The notes under the pieces are model-generated. The model was not told the origin of the DNA. It saw only the letters and a program-made list of their open reading frames with translations, and did not search any database. Position numbers and translations under genes: made by a program. From Rufibacter hautae (GTDB lineage Bacteria > Bacteroidota > Bacteroidia > Cytophagales > Hymenobacteraceae), in assembly GCF_008271695.1 (NCBI RefSeq), contig NZ_VKKY01000003.1:62001-126000 (forward strand): 64,000 nt of DNA. Direction: 5' to 3'. This document shows positions 46,137 through 54,315 of this stretch, piece by piece (positions within the stretch are counted from its first letter, which is position 1; each line of letters opens with the position of its first letter).

Positions 46137-48173
46137 ATGACACACAAACCCTTTTCCTTTGCTGCGTTGGTTGCCGGATGCCTCCTGTCCTGGAACGTAT
46201 CTGGGCAGACAGCCGCCTCGGGCAACACCTTTACGGTAAAAGCCGATAAAATTTACGGCGAGATTGCCCCCACCATGTACGGGGTCTTCTTTGAAGACAT
46301 CAACCTGGGCGCCGATGGCGGTATTTACGCCGAATTGGTGAAAAACCGCTCTTTTGAGTTTGACACGCCCATGATGGGCTGGGTAGAGCAAAAGCAGAAC
46401 AATGACCAAGGCAGCCTGCTGGTGATAAACCAATCTAGCGTGGTAAGCAGCCCCAACCGCCGGTACCTGCGCCTCACCTCCAAAGCAGACGCGGGCTATG
46501 GTTTGCTCAACGAGGGCTTCCGGGGCATGGGCATCAAGAAAGGAGAGCAGTACAACTTCTCCGTATTGGCCCGTCAGGGAGCAGGCAGTTCCATGCCGCT
46601 GGTAGTGGAACTGGTAACTGCCAAAGGCGAGAAACTGGGTTCAGCTACGTTTACCCCGGCTGGTCAGGAATGGAAAAAGTACGAGGTAAGCCTCACCGCC
46701 ACTGATACTGATCCCAAAGCGCGCCTGCGGGTGTTAGCCCAAGGCAAAGGCGCCGTAGACCTGGACATGGTATCGCTGTTCCCGAAAAACACCTGGAAGC
46801 AGCGTCCCAACGGACTACGTGCCGATATGGTACAGTTGCTCGCCGATATGAAGCCGGGTTTCCTGCGTTTTCCGGGCGGCTGTATTGTGGAGGGGCGTAC
46901 CCTGGATGAGCGTTTCCAGTGGAAGAAAACCATTGGGGCGGTGGAGAACCGGGCTACTTTGGTGAACCGTTGGAACACCGAGTTCAAGCATCGCCATACA
47001 CCAGATTATTTCCAGACGTTCGGGTTGGGCTTCTTTGAGTACTTCCAATTGGCCGAGGACATTGGGGCTGCGCCGCTTCCTATCTTAAACTGCGGCATGG
47101 CCTGCCAGTTCAACACCGGCGAGGTGGTGCCTTTGGATCAGCTGGACCCCTACATCCAGGATGCCTTGGACCTGGTGGAGTTCGCCAACGGTCCGGTTAC
47201 TTCTGAGTGGGGAAAAATCAGGGCAGAGATGGGCCACCCGGCACCGTTCAACCTCAAATATTTGGGCGTGGGCAACGAGCAGTGGGGCGAGCAGTACGTG
47301 GAGCGCTACAAGATCTTTGAGAAAGCGCTGCGCAGCAAATACCCAGACCTGAAACTGATCACCACCACCGGTCCATTCCCCGATGGCCCTGAGTTCGATT
47401 ACCTGAACAAAACCATGCGCAGCCTCAATGCCGATATTATTGACGAGCACTACTACCGCGCGCCGGAGTGGTTCCAGGAGAACGCCACTCGTTACGATAA
47501 CTATGACCGCAAAGGACCTAAGATCTTCGCCGGTGAGTATGCCTCCCAGACGGTAGCCATCGCCAGCCCAGACAACAAGAACAACTGGAAAGGCGCGCTT
47601 GCCGAGGCCGCTTTCATGACCGGTCTGGAGCGCAACGCCGATGTAGTGGCCATGGCTTCTTACGCACCGCTGTTCGCCCACGAGGAAGGCTGGCAGTGGA
47701 CCCCAGACATGATCTGGGTAAACAACCTGCAGTCTTTCGGGACACCTAACTACTACGTGCAGAAACTGTTCTCCACGAACGTAGGAACGCACCTGGTGCC
47801 CATCCAGCGCAACAACGCCAACGTGACCGGGCAGGACAACCTGTTCGCCTCGGCCAGCATCAACCAGAAAACAAACGAACTGATCCTGAAAGTAGTGAAT
47901 ACCTCAGGCAAGGCGCAGGACGGCGAGTTTGTGCTGGAAGGCGTGAAAAGCGTGCAAGGCAAAGGCACCCTGCAGAAAATGAGAAGCAGCAACCTGGAGC
48001 AGATGAACTCCTTCAAAGAGCCGATGGCCCTTACCCCGGTGCAGCAGTCAATCTCGGTGAAAAACAACCGGGTGAAATTGTCCCTGGAGCCTTACTCGGT
48101 GAACATCATCAAGGTGAAGGCTTCCTCTCTGGGGTCGGTGGTGGCCAAGTACGCTGCCAACACTGGAAAATAA
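46137..48173 (+). CDS. Alpha-L-arabinofuranosidase, GH51 (long form)
   Basis: A 678-residue protein with a signal peptide (about 1-23, SWNVSGQ). It has an N-terminal carbohydrate-binding-like beta domain (about 75-215), a catalytic barrel with acid/base Glu381 (LGVGNEQWG) and nucleophile Glu467 (IFAGEYASQ), and a C-terminal beta-sandwich. It differs from the 513-residue GH51 in the same locus by the extra N-terminal domain, so the two probably attack different linkages or chain lengths. It is preceded by a small hairpin (46076-46096) after the GH146 gene. Confidence 0.9.
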   Translation: MTHKPFSFAALVAGCLLSWNVSGQTAASGNTFTVKADKIYGEIAPTMYGVFFEDINLGADGGIYAELVKNRSFEFDTPMMGWVEQKQNNDQGSLLVINQSSVVSSPNRRYLRLTSKADAGYGLLNEGFRGMGIKKGEQYNFSVLARQGAGSSMPLVVELVTAKGEKLGSATFTPAGQEWKKYEVSLTATDTDPKARLRVLAQGKGAVDLDMVSLFPKNTWKQRPNGLRADMVQLLADMKPGFLRFPGGCIVEGRTLDERFQWKKTIGAVENRATLVNRWNTEFKHRHTPDYFQTFGLGFFEYFQLAEDIGAAPLPILNCGMACQFNTGEVVPLDQLDPYIQDALDLVEFANGPVTSEWGKIRAEMGHPAPFNLKYLGVGNEQWGEQYVERYKIFEKALRSKYPDLKLITTTGPFPDGPEFDYLNKTMRSLNADIIDEHYYRAPEWFQENATRYDNYDRKGPKIFAGEYASQTVAIASPDNKNNWKGALAEAAFMTGLERNADVVAMASYAPLFAHEEGWQWTPDMIWVNNLQSFGTPNYYVQKLFSTNVGTHLVPIQRNNANVTGQDNLFASASINQKTNELILKVVNTSGKAQDGEFVLEGVKSVQGKGTLQKMRSSNLEQMNSFKEPMALTPVQQSISVKNNRVKLSLEPYSVNIIKVKASSLGSVVAKYAANTGK

Positions 48174-48191
48174 GAGAGGATAGTAAGGGTT

Positions 48192-48237
48192 AGATCGTTT
48201 CGGGGCTGTTTTTACAGAATCAGTCCCGAAACGATCT
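48192..48237. repeat. Intergenic palindrome, family copy 22 (extended stem)
   Basis: AGATCGTTTCGGGGCTG pairs with CAGTCCCGAAACGATCT at 16 of 17 positions. It has the core CGTTT...AAACG plus outer stem AGAT/ATCT, and AGCTTTTTCC follows. It is terminator-like, although the operon appears to continue. Confidence 0.8.
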
Positions 48238-48389
48238 AGCTTTTTCCTCCGGGAATTAGCTCTTCCAGGAAGAAAGCGTTGGTTGGTGCGGTAGTTCTTT
48301 TCCTGGTTTGCCTTTCTGAAAAATTGCCTGGTCTGGCCATCCCAAGCTGATTCTCGGTCTCAATCAATGTCATACAACTTCTGCGACCC

Positions 48390-48429
48390 GCGTTTAAAAG
48401 CCGTTTTCCTGAAAACAGCCCATAAGCGC
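48390..48429. repeat. Intergenic palindrome, family copy 23
   Basis: Left arm GCGTTTAAAAGCCGTTTTCC faces TGAAAACAGCCCATAAGCGC. It lies just before the GH97 gene. Confidence 0.65.
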
Positions 48430-48458
48430 AAGCCGCAGAAATTCGCTAACTAACCAAC

Positions 48459-50456
48459 ATGCCTTTACAATCAAAACAAAACAACTTGCGGACTGGAATT
48501 TACCGGTCCCTCATCCTTCTGGTAGGAGTCTTGAGTTTGGGCGCCTGTGCTCAGAAAACCAACGTCAGCAGTTCTGCTATGGAAAAGGAGTACACCATAG
48601 AAAGCCCTGATCAAAGCATTAAGGTGCGGTTCAGCCTCACGCCGGGGCAAAGCGCCACGTACACGGTTTCCCGCGGCGGTGCCACCGTACTGCAGGATTC
48701 CCGCCTGGGCGTAGTCATGGAAGATGCGGACCTTTCCCAAGGTTTGACATTGGCGTCTGTCTCCGGCGTGGAGTCTGTGAAAGACAACTACGAGATCCTG
48801 ACGGCCAAGCGCAAGGAGAACTCCTATCGCGCGAACAAGCGCACCTTCCACCTGAAGAATGCCGAGGGTCGGCAGCTGGACGTTATTTTCCAGGTGTCTA
48901 ATGACGGGGTGGCTTTCCGGTACTATTTCCCGGGACAGGCATCCGGCAGGAAAACCGTTACTAGGGAAGTGACTTCGTTTAAATTGCCCGAGGGTACCAA
49001 AGGTTGGCTGCAGCCCATGTCTGATGCCAAAACCGGATGGGAGAGCACCAACCCTTCGTATGAAGAATATTACCAGAAAGGCATCCCGGTGGGTACGCCT
49101 TCGCCCATCAAAGCGGGCTGGGTTTTCCCGGCTTTGTTCCAGACGGCTGGTGACAACTGGGTTTTGCTCTCGGAAACCGCTTCTTACGGAGAGTACTGCG
49201 GTTCGCGTCTGGGCCAGAACTCGCCGGGCGGAGAATACAGCCTCGCGTTTCCGGAGGCCGTGGAGAAAATGGCCGGCGGTGGGGTGAACCCAACCTCCGA
49301 ATTACCCTTTTATTCGCCTTGGCGCCTGGTGGCCGTGGGTTCTCTCAAGACCATCGCGGAGTCAACGCTGGGTATTGACCTGGCCAAGCCTGCCATGAGC
49401 ATGAACAAGGATTTCATCAAGCCGGGTAAATCGGCGTGGAGCTGGGCCATTCTCAAAGACGATTCCACGGTGTACGATGTGCAGAAGCGTTTCATTGACT
49501 ACGCTTCTCGCATGAAATGGAGCTACACCCTCATTGACGCCGACTGGGACAAAAAGATCGGGTACGAGAAAGTGAAGGAACTGGCAGACTACGCCAAAAC
49601 CAAGAACGTTGGGCTGCTGCTGTGGTACAACTCGGCCGGTCCTTGGAATACCGCGCCGTACACGCCCAGAGACAAAATGCTCACGCACGAGAGCCGCACG
49701 CAGGAGTTCAAGCGCCTGCAGGACATGGGCATCAAAGGCGTGAAGATCGACTTTTTCGGGGGCGATGGCCAGAGCGTGATGCAGTACTACAATGACATCC
49801 TGAAAGACGCCGCCGAGCACCAACTGCTGGTGAACTTCCATGGCTGTACTTTGCCGCGCGGCTGGCAACGGACCTATCCTAATCTCATGACCATGGAGTC
49901 TATCAAGGGGTTTGAGTTCATCACCTTTGAGCAGCAGAACGCCGATGAGGAGCCAGCCCACGCCACGGTGATTCCGTTTACCCGCAATGTCTTTGACCCC
50001 ATGGATTTCACGCCCGTGAACCTGACCACAATCCCCAGAATCACCCGCAGAACCACCCCGGGTTTTGAATTGGCGTTGTCGGTGCTGTTTACTTCGGGCG
50101 TGCAACATTACGTGGAGATTCCTTCGGGCATGGCCAAGATGCCGGCGTACGTGCAGGAGTTTTTGCGCGGGGTGCCCAGCGTGTGGGAAGACGCTAAGTT
50201 CGTTCACGGCTACCCGGGCAAAGAAGTGGTGATGGCCCGTAAGGCGAACGGCAAATGGTACGTGGCCGGCATCAACGGCGAGAAAACCGCCAAAACCCTG
50301 CAGCTGGACCTTTCCTTCCTGGACGGCAAAAAAGGCTCCCTCATCACCGATGGCACCGATGCCGCCGGAATGCAGCAACAGACCATTGACCCGGTCAAAG
50401 GCGGCACGACCACGGTGGAGCTGAAACCCAACGGCGGGTTTGTGATGGTGTTCTAA
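48459..50456 (+). CDS. GH97 glycoside hydrolase lipoprotein (retaining type)
   Basis: A 665-residue lipoprotein (lipobox LGAC, Cys30). The N-terminal beta-super-sandwich (about 45-300) is followed by a (beta/alpha)8 barrel and a C-terminal beta domain, the GH97 order. Asp431 in GVKIDFFGGD fits the nucleophile of retaining GH97 enzymes (alpha-galactosidase type), with a candidate acid/base Glu480 in MTMESIKG. In this operon it may remove alpha-galactose or the stereochemically equivalent beta-L-arabinopyranose from pectic side chains. That substrate is inferred. Confidence 0.82.
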   Translation: MPLQSKQNNLRTGIYRSLILLVGVLSLGACAQKTNVSSSAMEKEYTIESPDQSIKVRFSLTPGQSATYTVSRGGATVLQDSRLGVVMEDADLSQGLTLASVSGVESVKDNYEILTAKRKENSYRANKRTFHLKNAEGRQLDVIFQVSNDGVAFRYYFPGQASGRKTVTREVTSFKLPEGTKGWLQPMSDAKTGWESTNPSYEEYYQKGIPVGTPSPIKAGWVFPALFQTAGDNWVLLSETASYGEYCGSRLGQNSPGGEYSLAFPEAVEKMAGGGVNPTSELPFYSPWRLVAVGSLKTIAESTLGIDLAKPAMSMNKDFIKPGKSAWSWAILKDDSTVYDVQKRFIDYASRMKWSYTLIDADWDKKIGYEKVKELADYAKTKNVGLLLWYNSAGPWNTAPYTPRDKMLTHESRTQEFKRLQDMGIKGVKIDFFGGDGQSVMQYYNDILKDAAEHQLLVNFHGCTLPRGWQRTYPNLMTMESIKGFEFITFEQQNADEEPAHATVIPFTRNVFDPMDFTPVNLTTIPRITRRTTPGFELALSVLFTSGVQHYVEIPSGMAKMPAYVQEFLRGVPSVWEDAKFVHGYPGKEVVMARKANGKWYVAGINGEKTAKTLQLDLSFLDGKKGSLITDGTDAAGMQQQTIDPVKGGTTTVELKPNGGFVMVF

Positions 50457-50494
50457 ACCCCATTAAGCCAGGTTCTAGGCGTTGGGCAACCCGG

Positions 50495-50534
50495 CCTGTT
50501 TCTGGTTCATTTTGGCCAAAACGGCTACAAAACG
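50495..50534. repeat. Intergenic palindrome, family copy 24
   Basis: Left arm CCTGTTTCTGGTTCATTTTG faces GCCAAAACGGCTACAAAACG. It lies within the long-frame N-terminus of the next gene and supports the later start codon. Confidence 0.55.
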
Positions 50535-50553
50535 AAAGACAACAAAGATTGAT

Positions 50554-51615
50554 ATGATGGTAAGAAGCTTCATCTTAGGTATACTCTTGCTCACGGGCAT
50601 TGGTTCTGCGCAGGCGCAGCAACCGCAGGGGCAACAGGTAGGGGAGGTGCGCCCTACGGATAACATGACCGTGCATGATCCGGTCATGACCAAGCAGGGC
50701 GATACGTACTACCTGTTCAGCACGGGGCATGGCATCTCGGTGTGGTCTTCCACGGATATGCAGAACTGGAAAAAGGAAGCCCCCATTTTCGCTACGGCGC
50801 CGGAGTGGGCCACCAAGGCGGTGGCTGGTTTCAAAGACAACCACATCTGGGCCCCGGACATCAGCTTTTACAACGGCAAGTATTACCTGTACTACTCTAT
50901 CTCAGCCTTCGGCAAAAACACCTCGGCCATTGGCTTGGCCACCAACACCACCTTAGACCCGCAGGACAAGAACTTCAAGTGGGTGGACCACGGCAAAATC
51001 ATTGAGTCAATCCCGGGCCAAACCAACTGGAACGCCATCGACCCCAACATCGTGACCGATAAAAAAGGAACCCCGTGGATGACCTTCGGGTCTTTTTGGG
51101 GCGGTCTCAAGCTGGTGAAAATGAACAAAGACCGCCTGAGCGTGGCCGAGGACGTTTCCAAAATACCGACCATTGCCAGTCGCAGAAAAGGGTTGACGCT
51201 ACAGACGAATCCGGCTCCTTTGCCGGGCAACCCCGCCGAGGCCGGCGGAAATGCCATTGAAGCGCCTTTTGTTTTCAAGAAAAACGGCTATTATTACCTG
51301 TTCGCTTCCATTGACTATTGCTGTAAAGGGGCCAAGAGTGACTACAAGATGATTGTGGGCCGGTCCAAGAATGTGCAGGGACCATATCTGGATAAAAACG
51401 GCGTAGCCATGGATGCCGGTGGAGGTACTGTCTTGCTGGAAGGAAACGAGAAGTGGAATGGGGTAGGGCACAACTCAGTCTATACCTTTGACAAAACGGA
51501 TTACATTATCTTCCATGGGTACGACGCCGCCCAAAACGGCCGGCCTAAGCTCAGGGTGGAGAAACTTACCTGGGACAAAGACCAGTGGCCGGTGGTAGCG
51601 GTGGCGCAGTTGTAA
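50554..51615 (+). CDS. GH43 arabinan endo-1,5-alpha-L-arabinosidase-like protein
   Basis: A 353-residue protein starting at the ATG at 50554, which gives the signal peptide MMVRSFILGILLLTGIGSAQ. The frame is open back to 50482, but that extension covers a palindrome and would bury the signal. Catalytic residues are Asp42 (TVHDPVM), Asp163 (NAIDPNIV) and Glu236 (AIEAPFVF). The single five-bladed propeller without extra domains matches compact endo-arabinanases. It probably acts in the periplasm on imported oligosaccharides. It is followed by the mutarotase gene. Confidence 0.87.
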   Translation: MMVRSFILGILLLTGIGSAQAQQPQGQQVGEVRPTDNMTVHDPVMTKQGDTYYLFSTGHGISVWSSTDMQNWKKEAPIFATAPEWATKAVAGFKDNHIWAPDISFYNGKYYLYYSISAFGKNTSAIGLATNTTLDPQDKNFKWVDHGKIIESIPGQTNWNAIDPNIVTDKKGTPWMTFGSFWGGLKLVKMNKDRLSVAEDVSKIPTIASRRKGLTLQTNPAPLPGNPAEAGGNAIEAPFVFKKNGYYYLFASIDYCCKGAKSDYKMIVGRSKNVQGPYLDKNGVAMDAGGGTVLLEGNEKWNGVGHNSVYTFDKTDYIIFHGYDAAQNGRPKLRVEKLTWDKDQWPVVAVAQL

Positions 51616-51695
51616 AACCAAAAGGCGGCAGCAGCAGAAATTGTCTGAAAAGTCTTACATTCAAAAAATAATCTGTATAACCCTATAACTCGTCT

Positions 51696-52883
51696 ATGAA
51701 ATACGTACTAAGACCTGTTTCCACGTTACTGGTAGGTTCTATGCTCCTGGTGAGCGCCTGTAATCAGAACGCCGGCAAGCAGGAAACAACTGAGACAGAA
51801 ACCCAAACCACAACCACGGCCAACGAAGTGAAACTACCCGCCCGCGCTAATTTCCAGAAAAACATAGACGGCAAACAGACCGATCTGTTCGTGCTCAAAA
51901 ACAAGAACAATGTTCAGGCCGCCATCACCAATTACGGTGGCCGTGTGGTGAGTCTGTTGGTGCCGGACAAAACCGGGAAACTGACCGATATTTCCATCGG
52001 GTTTGACAATGTGGAAGACTACACCGAGGGCGCTGATACGTTCTTCGGAGCCACCATCGGCCGGTACGGAAACCGCATCGCCAAAGGGAAGTTCAAGTTG
52101 GAAGGCAAGGAATATACCCTGGCTACGAACAACGGCGCCAACCACCTGCACGGTGGAAACAAAGGCTTCTCGCGCGTGGTGTGGGATGCCAAACAGGTAG
52201 ACGACAAAACCCTGGAGCTGACCTACGTGGCCAAAGACATGGAAGAAGGCTACCCCGGTACCCTGACCACCAAGGTGACCTATACCCTCACCGATGAGAA
52301 TGAATTGACGGTGAATTACCAGGCCACCACGGATAAAACCACCATCGTGAACCTCACCAACCACACCTTCTTCAACCTGAACGGGGAAGGCAGCGGTGAC
52401 ATCCTGGGGCACACCTTGCAAATCAACGCGGATCGTTACAACCCGGTAGATTCCACCCTGATCCCGACGGGCATTGAGCCGGTGAAAGGTACTCCGTTCG
52501 ATTTTCAGCAGGCAACCGCCATCGGAGCCAGAATCAAAGACCAGAACCAACAGTTACAGTACGGCAACGGTTATGACCACAACTACGTGCTGACTGGCGG
52601 GAACGCTGGCAAGGAAATGAAACTGGCGGCCACGGTCACCGGAGATAAGAGCGGCATCACCATGGAAATCCGGACCCAGGAGCCCGGCATCCAGTTTTAC
52701 AGCGGCAACTTCATGGAAGGAGCCCACGGACTTAAAGTAGGCAAAGATGAGTTCAGAACGGCTTTCTGTTTAGAGACGCAGCACTTCCCTGACTCTCCTA
52801 ACCAATCGGCTTTCCCGTCTACGGTGTTAAAGCCCGGCCAGACCTACAACACCACCACCGTGCATAAATTCTCAGCGAAGTAG
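51696..52883 (+). CDS. galM: Aldose 1-epimerase (mutarotase) lipoprotein
   Basis: A 395-residue lipoprotein with lipobox VSAC (Cys22) and a Thr/Glu-rich linker (ETTETETQTTTTA). The galactose mutarotase fold carries the conserved FFGATIGRYGNRI, the catalytic histidine in NLTNHTFFNL and the base Glu in FCLETQHFPDSP. It interconverts sugar anomers. In this operon it probably equilibrates L-arabinose released outside the cytoplasm before uptake. It is the last gene of the operon, with a terminator 25 bp after it. Confidence 0.92.
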   Translation: MKYVLRPVSTLLVGSMLLVSACNQNAGKQETTETETQTTTTANEVKLPARANFQKNIDGKQTDLFVLKNKNNVQAAITNYGGRVVSLLVPDKTGKLTDISIGFDNVEDYTEGADTFFGATIGRYGNRIAKGKFKLEGKEYTLATNNGANHLHGGNKGFSRVVWDAKQVDDKTLELTYVAKDMEEGYPGTLTTKVTYTLTDENELTVNYQATTDKTTIVNLTNHTFFNLNGEGSGDILGHTLQINADRYNPVDSTLIPTGIEPVKGTPFDFQQATAIGARIKDQNQQLQYGNGYDHNYVLTGGNAGKEMKLAATVTGDKSGITMEIRTQEPGIQFYSGNFMEGAHGLKVGKDEFRTAFCLETQHFPDSPNQSAFPSTVLKPGQTYNTTTVHKFSAK

Positions 52884-52907
52884 GCATATGCTGCTTCGGA
52901 TTATAGT

Positions 52908-52953
52908 ATCCTCGGAAACGTTTGACAAGATCGGTTTCCGGGGATTCTTTTTT
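52908..52953 (+). terminator. Terminator of the susC operon
   Basis: ATCCTCGGAAAC, a 13-base loop, then GTTTCCGGGGAT (one G-U) and CTTTTTT. Confidence 0.85.
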
Positions 52954-52964
52954 CCCGCGAGAGG

Positions 52965-53003
52965 CGTTTAAGGGCTGTTTTGGCTAAATCAGGTTCTAAA
53001 CAT
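52965..53003. repeat. Intergenic palindrome, family copy 25
   Basis: Left arm CGTTTAAGGGCTGTTTTGG is close to the consensus. The right arm is CTAAATCAGGTTCTAAACAT. It lies between galM and araR. Confidence 0.65.
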
Positions 53004-53095
53004 GGAGAAGGCATTGCTTTGCCTTCAAATATTTTCCTGACGCCCTGCGGGCCAATTGCTCTAAAATCAATTTGTATTCCTTTATTTGCTTTGTC

Positions 53096-53111
53096 TTTAG
53101 ACAAGTCTAAA
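53096..53111. promoter_or_regulatory. 16-bp dyad upstream of araR
   Basis: TTTAGACAAGTCTAAA is a 7-bp perfect dyad with two central bases, 138 bp before araR. A -7-like TAATTTTG is at 53192-53199. It does not match the AraR sites, so autoregulation is not evident. Confidence 0.35.
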
Positions 53112-53248
53112 ATTTTTCTCAGGACCTGTTTAATCCATTTGCTTAAAGGTGGGTCAAAGCAAAAGACAAGAAAGCGCTTGTGCACTCAAACTAATTTTGG
53201 TTCTGTCAGGCCATCGTTGGCAGCAGGGCTATTAAATATATCAGCGGA

Positions 53249-53956
53249 ATGATGAAGTATTCGGGCCAGACAAGGATTCTTGTTGCGGTGGATTGTATCA
53301 TATTTGGTTTTGACGGAGAGAACTTCAAGCTGCTGTTGATTCAGCGGGGTTTTGCGCCCCAGAAGCAGAAGTGGAGCCTCATGGGTGGTTTCGTGCAGCC
53401 TCAGGAGAGCCTGGAAGCGGGCGCCCAGCGGGTTCTGAAACAGCTCACCGGCTTGGAGGGCGTGTACCTGGAGCAGATTCCGGCGTTTAGTGAACCTACC
53501 CGTGACCCAGTGGAACGCACCATCGCGGTGCCGTACTTCGCTCTCATCGATATCCAGAAATACGAGGCCCAACTGAGCTCTGAGTACCACGCTGAGTGGT
53601 TTCTGCTGAGCGAGATGCCCAGCCTGATCTTTGACCACGAGGAGATGGTGGAGATGGCCAAGATGCGCCTGCGCTACAAGGCCGCGCTGCACCCCATCTT
53701 GTTTGAGCTGCTGCCTGAGAAATTCACCCTGCCCAAACTCCAGACCCTCTACGAGAAACTCTACGACACCACCTTTGACAAGCGGAACTTCAGCCGCAAG
53801 GTTCTTTCTACGGGCCTATTAGTGCGCCAGGAGGAGAAAGATAAAGAGAGTTCCCGCAAAGGTGCCTTCTACTTCAAGCTGGACAAAGAGAAGTACTATG
53901 ACAACTTTGAGGCTTTCCTCAAGTTCATCCCTAAGCCCGAGAAGTTCCTAGTGTAA
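53249..53956 (+). CDS. araR: Nudix-type transcriptional regulator of arabinose use (AraR)
   Basis: A 235-residue protein with an N-terminal Nudix-fold domain (about 10-145) and a C-terminal winged-helix region (about 150-230, with FDKRNFSRKVLSTGLLVRQE). The Nudix box is degenerate: GGFVQPQESLEAGAQRVLKQ lacks the REUxEE metal-binding core, so the domain is probably a sugar sensor instead of a hydrolase. This architecture matches the AraR/NrtR-like regulators that repress L-arabinose genes in Bacteroidota. It stands between the two arabinose operons, and the likely operators lie before both. Confidence 0.85.
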   Translation: MMKYSGQTRILVAVDCIIFGFDGENFKLLLIQRGFAPQKQKWSLMGGFVQPQESLEAGAQRVLKQLTGLEGVYLEQIPAFSEPTRDPVERTIAVPYFALIDIQKYEAQLSSEYHAEWFLLSEMPSLIFDHEEMVEMAKMRLRYKAALHPILFELLPEKFTLPKLQTLYEKLYDTTFDKRNFSRKVLSTGLLVRQEEKDKESSRKGAFYFKLDKEKYYDNFEAFLKFIPKPEKFLV

Positions 53957-54019
53957 ACCCCAGCGTGCATTGAGTAGTTGGTCCTAAGTGATTCGGCTAC
54001 TGCGCTTTTGAGGAGCAAT

Positions 54020-54081
54020 AAAATGAGCTTCCGTTTCAAGGCTGTTTTAACAAAACTAGCCTTGAAACGGAAGCTCATTTT
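54020..54081. repeat. Palindrome-family copy 26 with a long gene-specific stem
   Basis: AAAATGAGCTTCCGTTTCAA then GGCTGTTTT pairs with its near-exact complement, a stem of about 27 bp. The central 38 bp is the family core, and the outer arms AAAATGAGCTTC/GAAGCTCATTTT are unique to this copy. A TTCTTTC run follows, so it probably terminates araR. Confidence 0.85.
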
Positions 54082-54167
54082 TCTTTCAAGTATGCTGTAG
54101 GTTTGGCTGAGCAGACGCTGCTCCAGTGGTGCGAGGAAGGAAGATGATGCTCGAAAATTAAATTAAG

Positions 54168-54207
54168 TGTCAAAACAACAATTTAAAGAAACTTATTGCT
54201 ATACTTG
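54168..54207 (+). promoter_or_regulatory. AraR operator and promoter of the araBDA operon
   Basis: TGTCAAAACAACA (54168-54180) is identical to the site before susC. TATACTTG (54200-54207) is a 7-of-8 match to TAnnTTTG. The layout is the same as before susC. Confidence 0.65.
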
Positions 54208-54315
54208 TAATAGAATACGCTAAGACGAAGCTTTAATTTTTAAATCCGTAAAAGTTGAAGGCCAAATTTTGGTGATAGTGGGAATAAACGTTAATTTGAC
54301 AACAATAAGTCGACT

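Noticed and set aside
50482..50553. 24-residue N-terminal extension of the second plus-strand GH43 protein
   Set aside because: It overlaps a palindrome copy and would put polar residues before a clear signal peptide starting at 50554.
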